A stretch of DNA of 64,000 nucleotides from Rhodanobacter sp. DHB23 (GCF_014842975.1 NZ_JACYXK010000027.1:186001-250000), one strand, 5' to 3'; counted from the first letter of the stretch, positions 17,459 to 27,487 are shown. Notes: a model not told the origin generated them from the letters alone. Program-made: numbers and translations.

Positions 17459-18010
17459 CTAGCCGTGCGGCCCGATCCCGTCGTCAGTCTCCGCCGACGC
17501 ATGCGGTGGACGCCCGCGCATGCGCTGCAGGAGGGTCATCAGCCCGCGCGCGCCCAGCATCAAGGCCATGCCACCAGCCGCCTGCACGAGGTAGTAGATC
17601 ACCCAGTGCCATCCCGACACGGGCAACTGCCCGGTTGCCGCATCCGCCAGGCGGCTCCTCAAGAGGAGCATGGTGAGCCCGTGCCCGAGGCAGCCCGCCA
17701 GGCCCGACACGCCGAGCATGGCGCCGGTCACGGTCAGCGCCACGCGCATCAAACCGTCGGCATCCAGCTGGATTTCCAGCAGCTCGTGTCCGCGCCGGCC
17801 GATCGCCCAGCCGGCAAGGATGCCCGGCCACAACCATAGTGCCCCGGCCACCAGCAGGCCGAACACCGCCAGCAGCACGGCATCCAGGGCGAAGCCGCCA
17901 GCCGGTGATTCCCAGAGGAACACCGGCAACCGCTCCAGCAACCCCACGGCCATCAGCACGGCCCCCAACCGGATCGCGACGCACAGCACCGTGTACAGAG
18001 TCGTTTTCAC
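17459..18010 (-). CDS. Uncharacterised membrane protein
   Basis: A 183-residue hydrophobic protein with about four membrane segments, roughly residues 8-25, 40-68, 85-118 and 130-160. A charged cytoplasmic-type C-terminus (LQRMRGRPPHASAETDD) follows. No family motif is recognised. It is on the same strand as pyk and starts 32 bases after the pyk stop, so it may be transcribed with it. The start MKTTLYTV follows a ggggaagggtg purine stretch. Confidence 0.6.
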   Translation of the reverse strand: MKTTLYTVLCVAIRLGAVLMAVGLLERLPVFLWESPAGGFALDAVLLAVFGLLVAGALWLWPGILAGWAIGRRGHELLEIQLDADGLMRVALTVTGAMLGVSGLAGCLGHGLTMLLLRSRLADAATGQLPVSGWHWVIYYLVQAAGGMALMLGARGLMTLLQRMRGRPPHASAETDDGIGPHG

Positions 18011-18042
18011 CCTTCCCCCTGCTGCACGCGCCCCTGCCCAGG

Positions 18043-19515
18043 TCAGAGCTCGCGGATGTTGTCCACCGTGCCGCCCGGACCCACCGAGAGCAGCTTGAGC
18101 GTGTTGGTGCCGCCGACGTGGCCCACGCGGTCACCGTAGGTGATGACCACGCTGTCGCCCTCGACCAGCTTGCCCTGTTCGAACAGCAGGCGCACCGCGG
18201 CACGGGTGGAGGCGGCCATGCTCTGGTTCTCGCCGTGGCTGAACTCCACCGCGCGCACGTCGCGCAGCACCTGCATGCGGCGGCGCGCGGCGGCGAACGG
18301 CGACAGGCCGTAGATCGGTATCGCGCTGCGGTAACGCGACAGCCACTGCGCCGTGGCGCCGGATTCGGTGAGCGCCACGATCGCGCGCACGCCGAGCTGC
18401 GCCGCCAGCACCATCGCGGCCAGCGCGATCGCCTGGTCGGTGCGGCTGAGGTGGTGGCTGACGTTGGCGAGGTCTTCCTTGGGCTCGAACTGGCGCTCGG
18501 CGCCGAGGCAGATGCGCGCCATCGCCGCCACCGCCTTGTCGGGGTGGGCGCCGGCAGCGGTCTCCTCGGACAGCATCACCGCGTCGGTGCCGTCGATCAC
18601 CGCGTTCGCCACGTCCAGCACTTCGGCGCGGGTGGGGATCGGCGAGCGCACCATCGACTGCAGCATCTGGGTGGCGGTGATCACCGCGCGGTTGCGCTGC
18701 ACCGTCTCGCGGATGATCTTCTTCTGCAGGCCGGGCAGCTCGGCGTCGCCGATCTCCACGCCCAGGTCGCCGCGCGCCACCATCACCACGTCGGAGGCGT
18801 CGATGATCTCGCCGAGCACGGGGATCGCGTCGGCGCGCTCGATCTTCGACACCAGCGCGGCGCTGCCGCCGGCCTCTTCCATCAGCCGCCGCGCCAGGTG
18901 CATGTCGTCGGCCGAGCGCACGAAGGAGACGGCGAGGAAGTCCGCGCCGATCTCGGCGGCGAGCTTGATGTCGGCCTTGTCCTTGTCCGACAGTGCGGAG
19001 ACGGACAGGCCGCCGCCCTGGCGGTTGAGGCCCTTGCGGTCGGACAGCTTGCCGGCCACCAGCACCGTGCAGTGGATCTCGGTGCCGGCGACCTCGTTGA
19101 CGGTGAGCGCGACCAGGCCGTCGTCCAGCAACAGCACGTCACCGGAACGCACGTCCTGCGGCAGGCCGAGGTAGCTCACGCCCACGCGGCCGATGTCGCC
19201 GGGCGGCGCGTCGGCGCGGCAGTCCAGCACGAAGGGCTGGCCGACCTCGAGCTGGATCGGGCCGTTCGCGAACTTCTCCACGCGGATCTTCGGGCCCTGC
19301 AGGTCGGCGAGCACGCCCACCTCGCGGCCCGCCGCCGCCGCCGCGGCCTTCACCGCGGCCGCGCGCGCGCGGTGGTCGTCCGGCTGGCCGTGCGAAAGGT
19401 TGAGCCGGACCACATCGACGCCGTTGGCGATGATGCTTTCGAGCATGCCCGGCGCGTCGGTGGCAGGGCCGAGGGTGGCGACGATCTTGGTGCGGCGTAG
19501 CGGTGTGCTGGTCAT
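18043..19515 (-). CDS. pyk: Pyruvate kinase
   Basis: Converts phosphoenolpyruvate and ADP to pyruvate and ATP, 490 residues. The N-terminal KIVATLGPA motif, the RLNLSHG active-site loop, the LADLQGPKIR segment and the catalytic Lys region ALVSKIERADAI are present. So are ARGDLGVE (metal/substrate), ATQMLQSM and the C-terminal allosteric domain with ALTESG. Domain order A-B-A-C is normal. A 189-base gap without recognisable features separates it from the S1/P1 nuclease gene. Confidence 0.96.
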   Translation of the reverse strand: MTSTPLRRTKIVATLGPATDAPGMLESIIANGVDVVRLNLSHGQPDDHRARAAAVKAAAAAAGREVGVLADLQGPKIRVEKFANGPIQLEVGQPFVLDCRADAPPGDIGRVGVSYLGLPQDVRSGDVLLLDDGLVALTVNEVAGTEIHCTVLVAGKLSDRKGLNRQGGGLSVSALSDKDKADIKLAAEIGADFLAVSFVRSADDMHLARRLMEEAGGSAALVSKIERADAIPVLGEIIDASDVVMVARGDLGVEIGDAELPGLQKKIIRETVQRNRAVITATQMLQSMVRSPIPTRAEVLDVANAVIDGTDAVMLSEETAAGAHPDKAVAAMARICLGAERQFEPKEDLANVSHHLSRTDQAIALAAMVLAAQLGVRAIVALTESGATAQWLSRYRSAIPIYGLSPFAAARRRMQVLRDVRAVEFSHGENQSMAASTRAAVRLLFEQGKLVEGDSVVITYGDRVGHVGGTNTLKLLSVGPGGTVDNIREL

Positions 19516-19704
19516 GCGTTGGGCCTGATGGGCTATGGACGTCTAAATTCGGTCAAGCCGTGGAGGCTAGCAGATACCCGGTGCCATGCCAGCCTGCATT
19601 CGTATGTATCGCCGCATGCAACACATCGGGACTTGTCCGCGCCCCAGGCGAACCCCGCGCCACGGACCATCCGCGCAGGGCACTGGGCGACCATGGACAG
19701 GCCT

Positions 19705-20523
19705 TCAGTCCGACAGCGCGAGGTTGAGCACTTCGGCCAGCCGGCGCCCGGCGACGCGCAGCTGGTTCTCGGCCACCGGCAGTTCGGCATCGACGTAGGC
19801 CTGGCCGACCTTGTGGCCGTCCGGATAGAAACCCGGGGCGGCGGTGATGCGACAGGACTCTTCCGCCCACTGCGCGTAGGGGTCGTCCAGCGGCGCGCCG
19901 TCCGGCGGCAGCGCCACCGGGCCTTCGGCATCCAGCTTCTGCGCATAGGCCTGCCAATCGAGGCCGCGCGTCTTCAGCATGCCCGAGTCCCAGACCTTGT
20001 GCAGGTTGCTGCCCTTGCCCTCGAACTGCACCTGGTACTTGTTGCCGCCGAGGTCGTCGCGGTAGCCGTCGTGCAACGGCTGGTGCTCGTCGCCCACGAA
20101 ATGCACCACGAACTTCAGCGCCGCGAGGCGCGCCGCGTCCGGCTGCGACTTGTCGTGCAGGATTTCCACGTAGTGCGCAAGCCCGCCCACCACGCATTCG
20201 CCGTCGCGGCAGTCGCGCGGCGGCACGTAATCGCAGGCGGGGCCGCCGCGGAAGTTGATGTAGTGCAGCTTGCGCGTCTGCTGCCACAACGTGGCCTGCG
20301 CCGGGTCGTCCTGGATCTGGTCCGGCCAGCTGGCGACGTCGGCGAGCTGCGTGGTGTGGTCGGCCGCGAGCAGGTGTTCCACCTCGGCCTCGGCGGCTTG
20401 GCTCAGGTGCTTCTGCGCCAGCGCGGCGACGATGCTGTGGCCCAGCGGCCCCCAGGCCTGCGCGGCGGGAACGAGGACGAACACGGCCAGCGAGGCGGCC
20501 AGCAGGCGGCGGGTGGACTTCAT
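19705..20523 (-). CDS. Secreted S1/P1-type zinc nuclease
   Basis: A 272-residue member of the S1/P1 nuclease / phospholipase C-like family. The signal peptide is cut after AQA, leaving Trp as the mature N-terminus (WGPLGH). In this family the N-terminal Trp itself ligates zinc. Further ligands lie in ADVASWPD, LHYINF, FVVHFVGDEHQPLH, the NLHKVWD motif and a downstream His/Asp pair, giving the trinuclear zinc site. The predicted role is extracytoplasmic degradation of single-stranded RNA/DNA, perhaps for phosphate or nucleotides. It stands alone and follows the YeeE genes on the same strand. Confidence 0.88.
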   Translation of the reverse strand: MKSTRRLLAASLAVFVLVPAAQAWGPLGHSIVAALAQKHLSQAAEAEVEHLLAADHTTQLADVASWPDQIQDDPAQATLWQQTRKLHYINFRGGPACDYVPPRDCRDGECVVGGLAHYVEILHDKSQPDAARLAALKFVVHFVGDEHQPLHDGYRDDLGGNKYQVQFEGKGSNLHKVWDSGMLKTRGLDWQAYAQKLDAEGPVALPPDGAPLDDPYAQWAEESCRITAAPGFYPDGHKVGQAYVDAELPVAENQLRVAGRRLAEVLNLALSD

Positions 20524-20566
20524 GGCAAGCACTTCGAACAAGGGGGTCTGGCAGTGTGCCACAGCG

Positions 20567-20974
20567 TCAGCGCGCCCAACGTCCCGCCAGCCACCAGCCC
20601 AGCAGCATCGCCGGCAGCAACCATGCGAGGTCGGCATTGCCCAGGCCGACGCCCGCCAACGCCGGGCCGGGACAGTAGCCGCCCAGTCCCCAGCCAAGGC
20701 CGAACACCGCCGCGCCGGACAGCAGGCGCCCGTCGATGCGGCGATGCGCGGGCACGTAGAACCGCGTGTCCAGCCACGGCCGCCCCCGTCGAATCACGAG
20801 CCGCCAGCCGATCGCGTAAGTCAGCGTCGCGCCCGCCATCACCAGCAGCAGGCTGGGATCCCACGCACCGGCCACGTCGAGGAAGCCCAGCACCTTGTGC
20901 GGGTCGGCCATGCCCGACCATGCCAGGCCCGCGCCGAACAGCAAGCCGGCCAGCCATGCTGCCAGCCGGTTCAC
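20567..20974 (-). CDS. YeeE/YedE-type membrane protein, second half (DUF6691-like)
   Basis: A 135-residue membrane protein with about four hydrophobic segments. The family signature GMADPHKVLGFLD lies near residue 22 and GGYCPGPAL lies in the third segment, with a conserved Cys. Proteins of this type occur in pairs and are implicated in transport of sulfur compounds such as thiosulfate or persulfide. It overlaps the preceding half-transporter by four bases (GTGA), and that gene overlaps the persulfide dioxygenase in the same way. This makes a tightly coupled three-gene operon. The GTG start follows from the overlap. Confidence 0.82.
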   Translation of the reverse strand: MNRLAAWLAGLLFGAGLAWSGMADPHKVLGFLDVAGAWDPSLLLVMAGATLTYAIGWRLVIRRGRPWLDTRFYVPAHRRIDGRLLSGAAVFGLGWGLGGYCPGPALAGVGLGNADLAWLLPAMLLGWWLAGRWAR

Positions 20975-21405
20975 CACAACACCCCCGGCAACAGGTGACG
21001 CCACGCGTAGACGCACATCATCGCGGTGGCCATGAACACCGGCACCGCCACCATCGAGCGTGGCGAGAGGCGTCCCAGCCCGCACACGCCATGGCCGCTG
21101 GTGCAGCCCGAACCGATGCGCGTGCCCACGCCCACCAGCAGCCCGGCCAGCGCGAGCTGCCAGGAAGGCGCATGGCTGGCCAGCACCGGACCACCCTGCC
21201 CCTGCATCCACAGCGCCGCGCCCATCGGCAGGCCGAGCACGAAGGCCAGCCGCCACGCGGCATCGCCACGACGAGGCGGCAACAGGCCGGAGGCGATGCC
21301 GCTGATGCCGGCGATGCGCCCCAGCGCGACCAGCAGCAGCAACGCGGCCAGGCCGATCAGGATGCCGCCGCCCAGCGCGCTCCATGGCGTGAAGTCGGCG
21401 ATCAC
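20971..21405 (-). CDS. YeeE/YedE-type membrane protein, first half
   Basis: A 144-residue membrane protein of four or five helices. It has the YeeE/YedE signature RIGSGCTSGHGVCGL (conserved Cys and His) and a glycine-rich first helix, GGGILIGLAALLLL. It pairs with the DUF6691-like protein downstream; together they correspond to one full-length YeeE transporter. Its GTG start overlaps the stop of the metallo-beta-lactamase gene by four bases. By association with BigR and a persulfide dioxygenase, it probably moves reduced sulfur across the inner membrane. Confidence 0.85.
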   Translation of the reverse strand: MIADFTPWSALGGGILIGLAALLLLVALGRIAGISGIASGLLPPRRGDAAWRLAFVLGLPMGAALWMQGQGGPVLASHAPSWQLALAGLLVGVGTRIGSGCTSGHGVCGLGRLSPRSMVAVPVFMATAMMCVYAWRHLLPGVLW

Positions 21406-22280
21406 GGCTTCGCCGCCAGCGCGTCCGCGTCCAGCGGCAGCTTCAGGAAGCGCCGCCCCTCGTCGTCCGCCGGCGGCAACTCGCCCGCGCGGATGTTGAC
21501 CTGCAGCGCCGGCCAGAACAGCCGCGGCACCGCCAGCGTGGCGTCGCGCCGCTCGCGCAGCGCCACGAAATCCGCTGCGCCGGTGCCGGCGGCGAGATGC
21601 ACGTTGTGTTCGCGCTGCTCGCGCAACGGCACCCTGTCGCGCGGCGCGGCGCCGGCCGGTGGATAGTCGTGGCAGAGATACAGCTGCGTGTCGTCCGGCA
21701 AGGCATACAGGCGGCGCACCGAGGCATGCAGCGCCGCCGCGCTGCCGCCGGGGAAATCGCAGCGCGCGCTGCCCGCGGCCGGCGAGAACAGCGTGTCGCC
21801 GATGAACACCGCATCGCCCACGCGATAGCTCATGCTGTCGGCGGTGTGGCCCGGCGTGGCCAGCACCTCGATCGTCGACCCGCCCAGCGGCAGCGTGTCG
21901 CCATCGCGCAGCAGGCGATCGAAGTGGGAGCCATCGGCCACGAACTCCCCGCCCAGGCCAAGCCGCTGCTTGAACCCGGCCTGCACCTCGACGATGCCGG
22001 CGCCCACCGCCACCGGCGCGCCGGTCCGCGCGCGCAACCAGGCCGCGGCGGTGAGGTGGTCGGCATGCGCGTGGGTTTCCAGTATCCACCGCAGGTCCAG
22101 CCCGTGCGCTCGCAGGTGGTCGAGCACCGCCTGCGCCGGCCCGGTGCCGATCCGGCCGGCGACCGGATCGAAGTCCAGCACGGGGTCGACCACCGCCGCC
22201 GCGCCGGTCGCGGCATCGCCGGCCACGTGCGTCCAGGTGGAGGTGGCGGCATGGAAGAAGGAGGCGACATCGACGGGCAT
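21402..22280 (-). CDS. Persulfide dioxygenase-like metallo-beta-lactamase protein
   Basis: A 292-residue MBL-fold protein of the ETHE1/Blh group. It has the metal motif THAHADH with further ligands in ATPGHTADS, FIGDTLF and LCHDYPP, the single-iron arrangement of persulfide dioxygenases. The PAGAAPRDRVPLREQREHN-type C-terminal region is typical of Blh enzymes that oxidise glutathione persulfide to sulfite and detoxify hydrogen sulfide. It heads an operon with two YeeE/YedE halves and is divergent from the BigR-like repressor. The start MPVDVASFFHAAT matches relatives. Confidence 0.88.
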   Translation of the reverse strand: MPVDVASFFHAATSTWTHVAGDAATGAAAVVDPVLDFDPVAGRIGTGPAQAVLDHLRAHGLDLRWILETHAHADHLTAAAWLRARTGAPVAVGAGIVEVQAGFKQRLGLGGEFVADGSHFDRLLRDGDTLPLGGSTIEVLATPGHTADSMSYRVGDAVFIGDTLFSPAAGSARCDFPGGSAAALHASVRRLYALPDDTQLYLCHDYPPAGAAPRDRVPLREQREHNVHLAAGTGAADFVALRERRDATLAVPRLFWPALQVNIRAGELPPADDEGRRFLKLPLDADALAAKP

Positions 22281-22310
22281 GGGCTTGCATCCGCGGGAAC
22301 CATTCGCGCC

Positions 22311-22336
22311 AATATATTAGATACAGCTAATTTAGA
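22311..22336. promoter_or_regulatory. Probable BigR operator and divergent promoter
   Basis: An AT-rich island in GC-rich DNA contains ATTAG-N6-CTAAT (22316-22331), preceded by atat and followed by ttagaa. It lies between the divergent persulfide dioxygenase and ArsR-type sensor genes, where BigR-family repressors bind. Confidence 0.55.
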
Positions 22337-22357
22337 AAAGCATGCAACAATGCCCGC

Positions 22358-22684
22358 ATGAAAACCGCGATCGACCCCGGCCGCATGCGCGCCCACGCCG
22401 GCAAGGCCAGCGAACTGCTGAAGGCGCTGGCGAACGAGCAGCGCCTGCTGATCCTGTGCCACCTGTCCGAGGGGGAGCTGGCGGTGGGCGAACTGCTGGA
22501 ACGGCTGGAGCTGGGCCAGTCGGCGCTGTCGCAGCATCTCGCCCGGCTGCGCGAAGCCGCCCTGGTGCAGACCCGCCGCGAAGCCCAGACCATGTATTAC
22601 CGGCTCGCCGACGGTCCGGTGCAGGCGCTGATGGCCACCCTGCACGACATCTACTGCGGCAAACCGGCGCGCGGCCGGCGCTGA
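22358..22684 (+). CDS. bigR: ArsR-family persulfide-sensing repressor, BigR/YgaV type
   Basis: A 108-residue winged-helix ArsR/SmtB protein. The recognition helix region is QSALSQHLARLREAALV, followed by the wing (QTRREAQTMYYRL). Two cysteines, C34 (LILCHL) and C100 (DIYCGK), are 66 residues apart. That is the spacing of the redox pair in BigR, where persulfide or disulfide formation releases DNA. It has no metal-binding CVC motif. It is divergent from the persulfide dioxygenase-YeeE operon it is expected to repress. Confidence 0.87.
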   Translation: MKTAIDPGRMRAHAGKASELLKALANEQRLLILCHLSEGELAVGELLERLELGQSALSQHLARLREAALVQTRREAQTMYYRLADGPVQALMATLHDIYCGKPARGRR

Positions 22685-22758
22685 GCGGGCAACCGGGGCG
22701 TTTCCCCGCTAGAATCGAGGCTTTCCGGTCGCCTCCCACGACCGCCCTTCCCCTGTAA

Positions 22759-23778
<1,020 letters not shown>

Positions 23779-23793
23779 GCCCGCACCTTCCCT

Positions 23794-23811
23794 GCGATCA
23801 CCCCTGATCGC
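23794..23811. repeat. Degenerate half-copy of the two-hairpin repeat (second hairpin only)
   Basis: gcgatcacccctgatcgc lies directly after the gap stop codon. The companion hairpin is only vaguely present as ggccatcgcc further right. Confidence 0.55.
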
Positions 23812-23852
23812 GGGAACCGGGCGTGCGACCGGCCATCGCCGCGCCCTCGAAC

Positions 23853-23882
23853 CGAAAAAGCCCGCGCAAGCGGGCTTTTTCG
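23853..23882. terminator. Terminator after gap
   Basis: The perfect stem cgaaaaagcccgc/gcgggctttttcg with loop gcaa is symmetric and so able to act in both directions. The remainder of the interval up to ccoN (23883-24161) contains the Fnr-like site and no gene. Confidence 0.9.
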
Positions 23883-24093
23883 TGTGCGCACGCGATGCCG
23901 CGGCTGGCCGGCGACGCCCGTGGCGAGAGGGCGCAGCAAGCGCAAGCGCGCCGGCATGCACGAGCCATCCCGGCCCATCCGGCACACGGTGCGCGGAGAC
24001 GCCCGCGGGCCAGGGGCGGCACCCACCGTCACGCCAACCATGCACCATGGCCCGCAGCATGACCAACCCGATAGGTCAAATTGCCGCGGCCAC

Positions 24094-24107
24094 TTGACCG
24101 GCGTCAT
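24094..24107 (+). promoter_or_regulatory. Fnr/Anr box upstream of ccoN
   Basis: TTGAC-CGGC-GTCAT matches the Fnr consensus TTGAY-N4-RTCAA at nine of ten positions. It lies 55 bases before the ccoN start. An Fnr-type regulator with intact cysteines is encoded at 33524-34285. Confidence 0.65.
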
Positions 24108-24161
24108 GGCGTCCCGCCACGGCCTGCAGAAAATGTAGCGCCGGATACCGAGGGAATTCGC

Positions 24162-25625
24162 ATGCCGAACACCGAGTACTACAACGACAGGGTCGTGCGC
24201 CAGTTCCTGCTGGCCGCGGCGGTCTGGGGCATCGTCGGCATGTCGGTGGGCGTGTACATCGCCGCCGAGCTGATGTGGCCCGCACTGAACTTCGACCTGC
24301 CCTGGATCACCTTCAGCCGGCTGCGCCCCGACCACACCTTCGGCGTGATCTTCGCCTTCGGCGGCTCGGCGCTGATGGGCACCTGCTACTACGTGGTGCA
24401 GCGCACCGGCCATGCACGGCTGGCCTTCAACCGGCTGGCCGGCTTCACGTTCTGGGGCTGGCAGGCCGTCTGCCTGATGGCGATGGCGTCGATGCCGCTG
24501 GGCCTCACCACCAGCAAGGAATACGCCGAGCCGGAGTGGTGGGTCGCGCTGTTCACCGCGGTGGTGTGGGTGAGCTTCGGCGTGGTGTTCTTCGGCTCGC
24601 TGGCGCGCCGGCGCATCAAGCACATCTACGTGGCGAACTGGTACTACGGCGCCTTCATCATCGCGGTGGGCCTGCTGCACATCGTCAACCACCTGTCGCT
24701 GCCGGTGTCCTGGAGCAAGTCCTACCCGATCTACTCGGGCACGGTCGACGCGATGGTGGAGTGGTGGTACGGCCACAACGCGGTGGCGTTCTTCCTCACC
24801 GCGGGCTTCCTCGGGATGATGTACTACTTCGTGCCGCGCCAGGCGCAGCAGCCGCTGTGGAGCTACCGCTTCTCCATCGTCAATTTCTGGGCGCTGATCT
24901 CGGTCTACATGTGGGCCGGCTCGCACCACCTGATGTACACCGCCCTGCCCGACTGGGTGCAGTCGGTGGGCATGGCGTTCTCGCTGGTGCTGCTGATGCC
25001 GAGCTGGGGCTCGGCGGCGAACGGCCTGCTCACCTTCAACGGCTCCTGGAGCAAGGTGAAGACCGACCCGGCGGTGAAGTTCATGGTGATGTCGCTGGTG
25101 TTCTACGCCGCCGCCACCTTCGAGGGCTCGATGATGGCGATCAAGACGGTGAACTCGCTGTCGCACTACACGGACTGGACGATCGCCCACGTGCACTCGG
25201 GCTCGCTGGGCTGGGTGGCGATGATCACCATCGGCTCGCTCTACGCGATGGCGCCGCGCGCGCTGGGCCGCCCCGCGATGCATTCGATCAAGGCGATGAA
25301 CCTGCATTTCTGGCTGCACATGGCGGGCACCCTGCTGTACGTGTGCGCGATGTGGGCCGCCGGCATCACCGAGGGCGAGATGTGGCGCGCCACCCTGCCG
25401 GACGGCGCGCTGAAATACGGTTTCCTCGACAGCCTGATCGCGATCAAGCCGATGTACCTGATCCGCTGGTTCGGCGGCGTGCTGATCCTGGCCGGCATGT
25501 GGGTGATGGCGTGGAACCTGTGGCATACCGCCGCCGACGCCCGCGCGCGCCTGATCAAGCCGATCCCGGTGCCGATCCCGGAGCCGGAACCGCACCAGAT
25601 CCCGGCGCCGCTGGCGGCTACCTGA
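24162..25625 (+). CDS. ccoN: cbb3-type cytochrome c oxidase subunit I
   Basis: The catalytic subunit of the high-affinity cbb3 oxidase, 487 residues with about 12 membrane helices. Haem and CuB ligand histidines appear in FGVIFAF-proximal [28 protein letters not shown] and [11 protein letters not shown]. The start MPNTEYYND is chosen for AGGGAATT 6-8 bases upstream and for family fit; 27 earlier in-frame codons are rejected. It is first in the ccoNOQP cluster and preceded by an Fnr-like box. A 121-base gap containing a repeat hairpin separates it from ccoO, which is unusual for this operon. Confidence 0.96.
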   Translation: MPNTEYYNDRVVRQFLLAAAVWGIVGMSVGVYIAAELMWPALNFDLPWITFSRLRPDHTFGVIFAFGGSALMGTCYYVVQRTGHARLAFNRLAGFTFWGWQAVCLMAMASMPLGLTTSKEYAEPEWWVALFTAVVWVSFGVVFFGSLARRRIKHIYVANWYYGAFIIAVGLLHIVNHLSLPVSWSKSYPIYSGTVDAMVEWWYGHNAVAFFLTAGFLGMMYYFVPRQAQQPLWSYRFSIVNFWALISVYMWAGSHHLMYTALPDWVQSVGMAFSLVLLMPSWGSAANGLLTFNGSWSKVKTDPAVKFMVMSLVFYAAATFEGSMMAIKTVNSLSHYTDWTIAHVHSGSLGWVAMITIGSLYAMAPRALGRPAMHSIKAMNLHFWLHMAGTLLYVCAMWAAGITEGEMWRATLPDGALKYGFLDSLIAIKPMYLIRWFGGVLILAGMWVMAWNLWHTAADARARLIKPIPVPIPEPEPHQIPAPLAAT

Positions 25626-25697
25626 TGCGCCCGTCCGTGATCGCCGCTTCGGCCAGGCTCCCGCTGCGGGGAGGTCACTCGATCCTGCAAGTCCACC

Positions 25698-25715
25698 GCG
25701 GCCATCCGTGGCCGC
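25698..25715. repeat. Half-copy of the two-hairpin repeat inside the cco operon
   Basis: gcggccatccgtggccgc is the first hairpin of the family in reverse orientation. It is followed by actcttcaa, as in other reverse copies. It lies between ccoN and ccoO. Confidence 0.65.
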
Positions 25716-25746
25716 ACTCTTCAAATAGGAAACAGGGCTGACACCC

Positions 25747-26400
25747 ATGGCCTACAGGCATTTCGAAGCGATCGAGAAGCACGCCGGCCTGCTCGGCATC
25801 GGCATCGCGATCATGGTCTCGCTGGGCGGGCTCGCCGAGATCACCCCGCTGTTCATGCAGGCGCACGAGGTGCGGGCGCCGGACGGCGTGAAGCCCTATG
25901 ACCCGCTGCGGCTGGCCGGCCGCGACGTCTACGTGCGCGAAGGCTGCTACCTCTGCCACTCGCAGATGATCCGCGCGCTGCGTTTCGAGACCCAGCGCTA
26001 CGGGCATTACTCCACCGCCGAGGAATCGGTGTACGACCGTCCGTTCCAGTGGGGCTCCAAGCGCACCGGGCCCGACCTCGCCCGCGTGGGCGGCAAGTAT
26101 TCCGACGACTGGCAGCGCATGCACCTGACGAACCCGCGCAGCGTGGTGCCGCAGACCAACATGCCCGGCTTCCCGTGGCTGGCCAGGGCCGGCATCGACG
26201 GCGCCGACCTGCAGGCGCGCATGCGCGTGCTGCGCAAGCTGGGCGATCCGTACAGCGACGCCGAGATCGCCGCCGCGCCCGACGCCGTCAAGGGCAAGAC
26301 CGAGATGGATGCCTTGATCGCCTACCTGCAAGGGCTGGGCATAGCCAACGAGCCGGCGAGTGCCACGGCGGCTCCCGCCAGCGACGGAGGTGCGCCATGA
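25747..26400 (+). CDS. ccoO: cbb3-type cytochrome c oxidase subunit II (mono-haem)
   Basis: A 217-residue membrane-anchored cytochrome c. It has one N-terminal helix (about residues 15-35), the single haem-c site CYLCH near residue 64, and the axial Met probably in QTNMPGFPW. The segments RYGHYSTAEESVYDRPFQWGSKR-like and GPDLARVGGKYSDDWQ (both family-typical) are intact. It carries electrons from CcoP to CcoN. AGGAAACAGGG lies upstream of the ATG. The stop overlaps ccoQ by four bases. Confidence 0.96.
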   Translation: MAYRHFEAIEKHAGLLGIGIAIMVSLGGLAEITPLFMQAHEVRAPDGVKPYDPLRLAGRDVYVREGCYLCHSQMIRALRFETQRYGHYSTAEESVYDRPFQWGSKRTGPDLARVGGKYSDDWQRMHLTNPRSVVPQTNMPGFPWLARAGIDGADLQARMRVLRKLGDPYSDAEIAAAPDAVKGKTEMDALIAYLQGLGIANEPASATAAPASDGGAP

Positions 26401-26579
26401 ATCCGTTCTGGGGCCACCTGGCCGGCGTGCTGATCGTGCTGATGATGGTGAGCTTCGTCGGCATCTGGATCTGGGCCTGGCGCAGATACCACAAACCCGT
26501 GTTCGACCGGATGGCGCAGCTGCCGATGCAGGACGACGACATCCCCGCCGGCGACGCGACGCAGGAGGGAACGCGATGA
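26397..26579 (+). CDS. ccoQ: cbb3 oxidase accessory subunit CcoQ
   Basis: A 60-residue single-pass protein: one hydrophobic helix (LAGVLIVLMMVSFVGIWIWAW), then a basic YHKPVFD turn and an acidic tail (PMQDDDIPAGD). This is the CcoQ/FixQ pattern, which stabilises the oxidase complex. The ATG overlaps the ccoO stop and its own stop overlaps the ccoP start (ATGA both times). Confidence 0.9.
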   Translation: MNPFWGHLAGVLIVLMMVSFVGIWIWAWRRYHKPVFDRMAQLPMQDDDIPAGDATQEGTR

Positions 26580-27487
26580 GCAGCGGCTGGTCGTTGTGGG
26601 TGATGTTCCTGGTGGTGCTGAACCTCGGCATCACCTTCTTCCTGTACCTGTGGGGACCGCGCGCGAAGATCCCCACCCAGCCCGACGGCACCAGCGGCCA
26701 CGTGTGGGCGCACGGCGTGCTGCGCGAGGGCGTGCGCCGGCTGCCGACCTGGTGGATCGTGTTCTCCGGCGCGATGTTCTGCGCCGCCTTCGTCTACCTC
26801 GTGCTGTATCCGGGCTTCGGCAACCACAAGGGCGTGCTGGGCTGGACGTCGCACGGCCAGCTGGCCGACGAACAGGCCGCCAACGGCGAGAAGCTCGAAC
26901 CGCTGATGCAGCGCTTCATGCTCTACACGCCCGAGCAGTTGGCCGGCGACCCTGCCGCGCAGCAGCTCGGCAAGGTGCTGTTCGAGGACAACTGCGCCGC
27001 CTGCCACCAGCGCAGCGGCAAGGGCAACCAGCAACTGGGCGCACCCGACCTCACCGACAGCGACTGGCTGTACGGCGGCAGCGGCAAGGACATCACCACC
27101 TCGATCCACGACGGCCGCGCCGGCGTGATGCCGCCGTGGGCCAGCCTGGGCGAAGACACGGTGAACAACCTGGTGCAATACGTGCTGGGCCTGTCCGGCT
27201 CGCCCCACGACGCGAAGATGGCGGCGGCGGCCGAACCGATCTTCAAGGGCACCTGCGCCGCCTGCCACGGCCCCGACGGCAAGGGCAACCAGGCGCTGGG
27301 CGCGCCCAACCTCACCGACCACATCTGGCTGCACGGCGGCAGCGTGGCCGATATCCACGCCACCATCCACGACGGCCGCCAGGGCCACATGCCGGAGTGG
27401 GACAAGCGCCTCAGCGACGACCAGATCCACGTGCTGGCGGCCTATGTCTACCACCTGTCACACACCGATGCCGGTGCCGCCGAGTAA
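26576..27487 (+). CDS. ccoP: cbb3-type cytochrome c oxidase subunit III (di-haem)
   Basis: A 303-residue di-haem cytochrome c. Two N-terminal membrane helices (about 8-26 and 58-78) are followed by two cytochrome domains, each with CAACH. Repeated LGAP(D/N)LTD and HDGR segments show internal duplication. Axial methionines lie in AGVMPPW and QGHMPEW. It accepts electrons from soluble or membrane cytochromes for the oxidase. The 3' end overlaps the next small gene by about 20 bases. Confidence 0.96.
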   Translation: MSSGWSLWVMFLVVLNLGITFFLYLWGPRAKIPTQPDGTSGHVWAHGVLREGVRRLPTWWIVFSGAMFCAAFVYLVLYPGFGNHKGVLGWTSHGQLADEQAANGEKLEPLMQRFMLYTPEQLAGDPAAQQLGKVLFEDNCAACHQRSGKGNQQLGAPDLTDSDWLYGGSGKDITTSIHDGRAGVMPPWASLGEDTVNNLVQYVLGLSGSPHDAKMAAAAEPIFKGTCAACHGPDGKGNQALGAPNLTDHIWLHGGSVADIHATIHDGRQGHMPEWDKRLSDDQIHVLAAYVYHLSHTDAGAAE

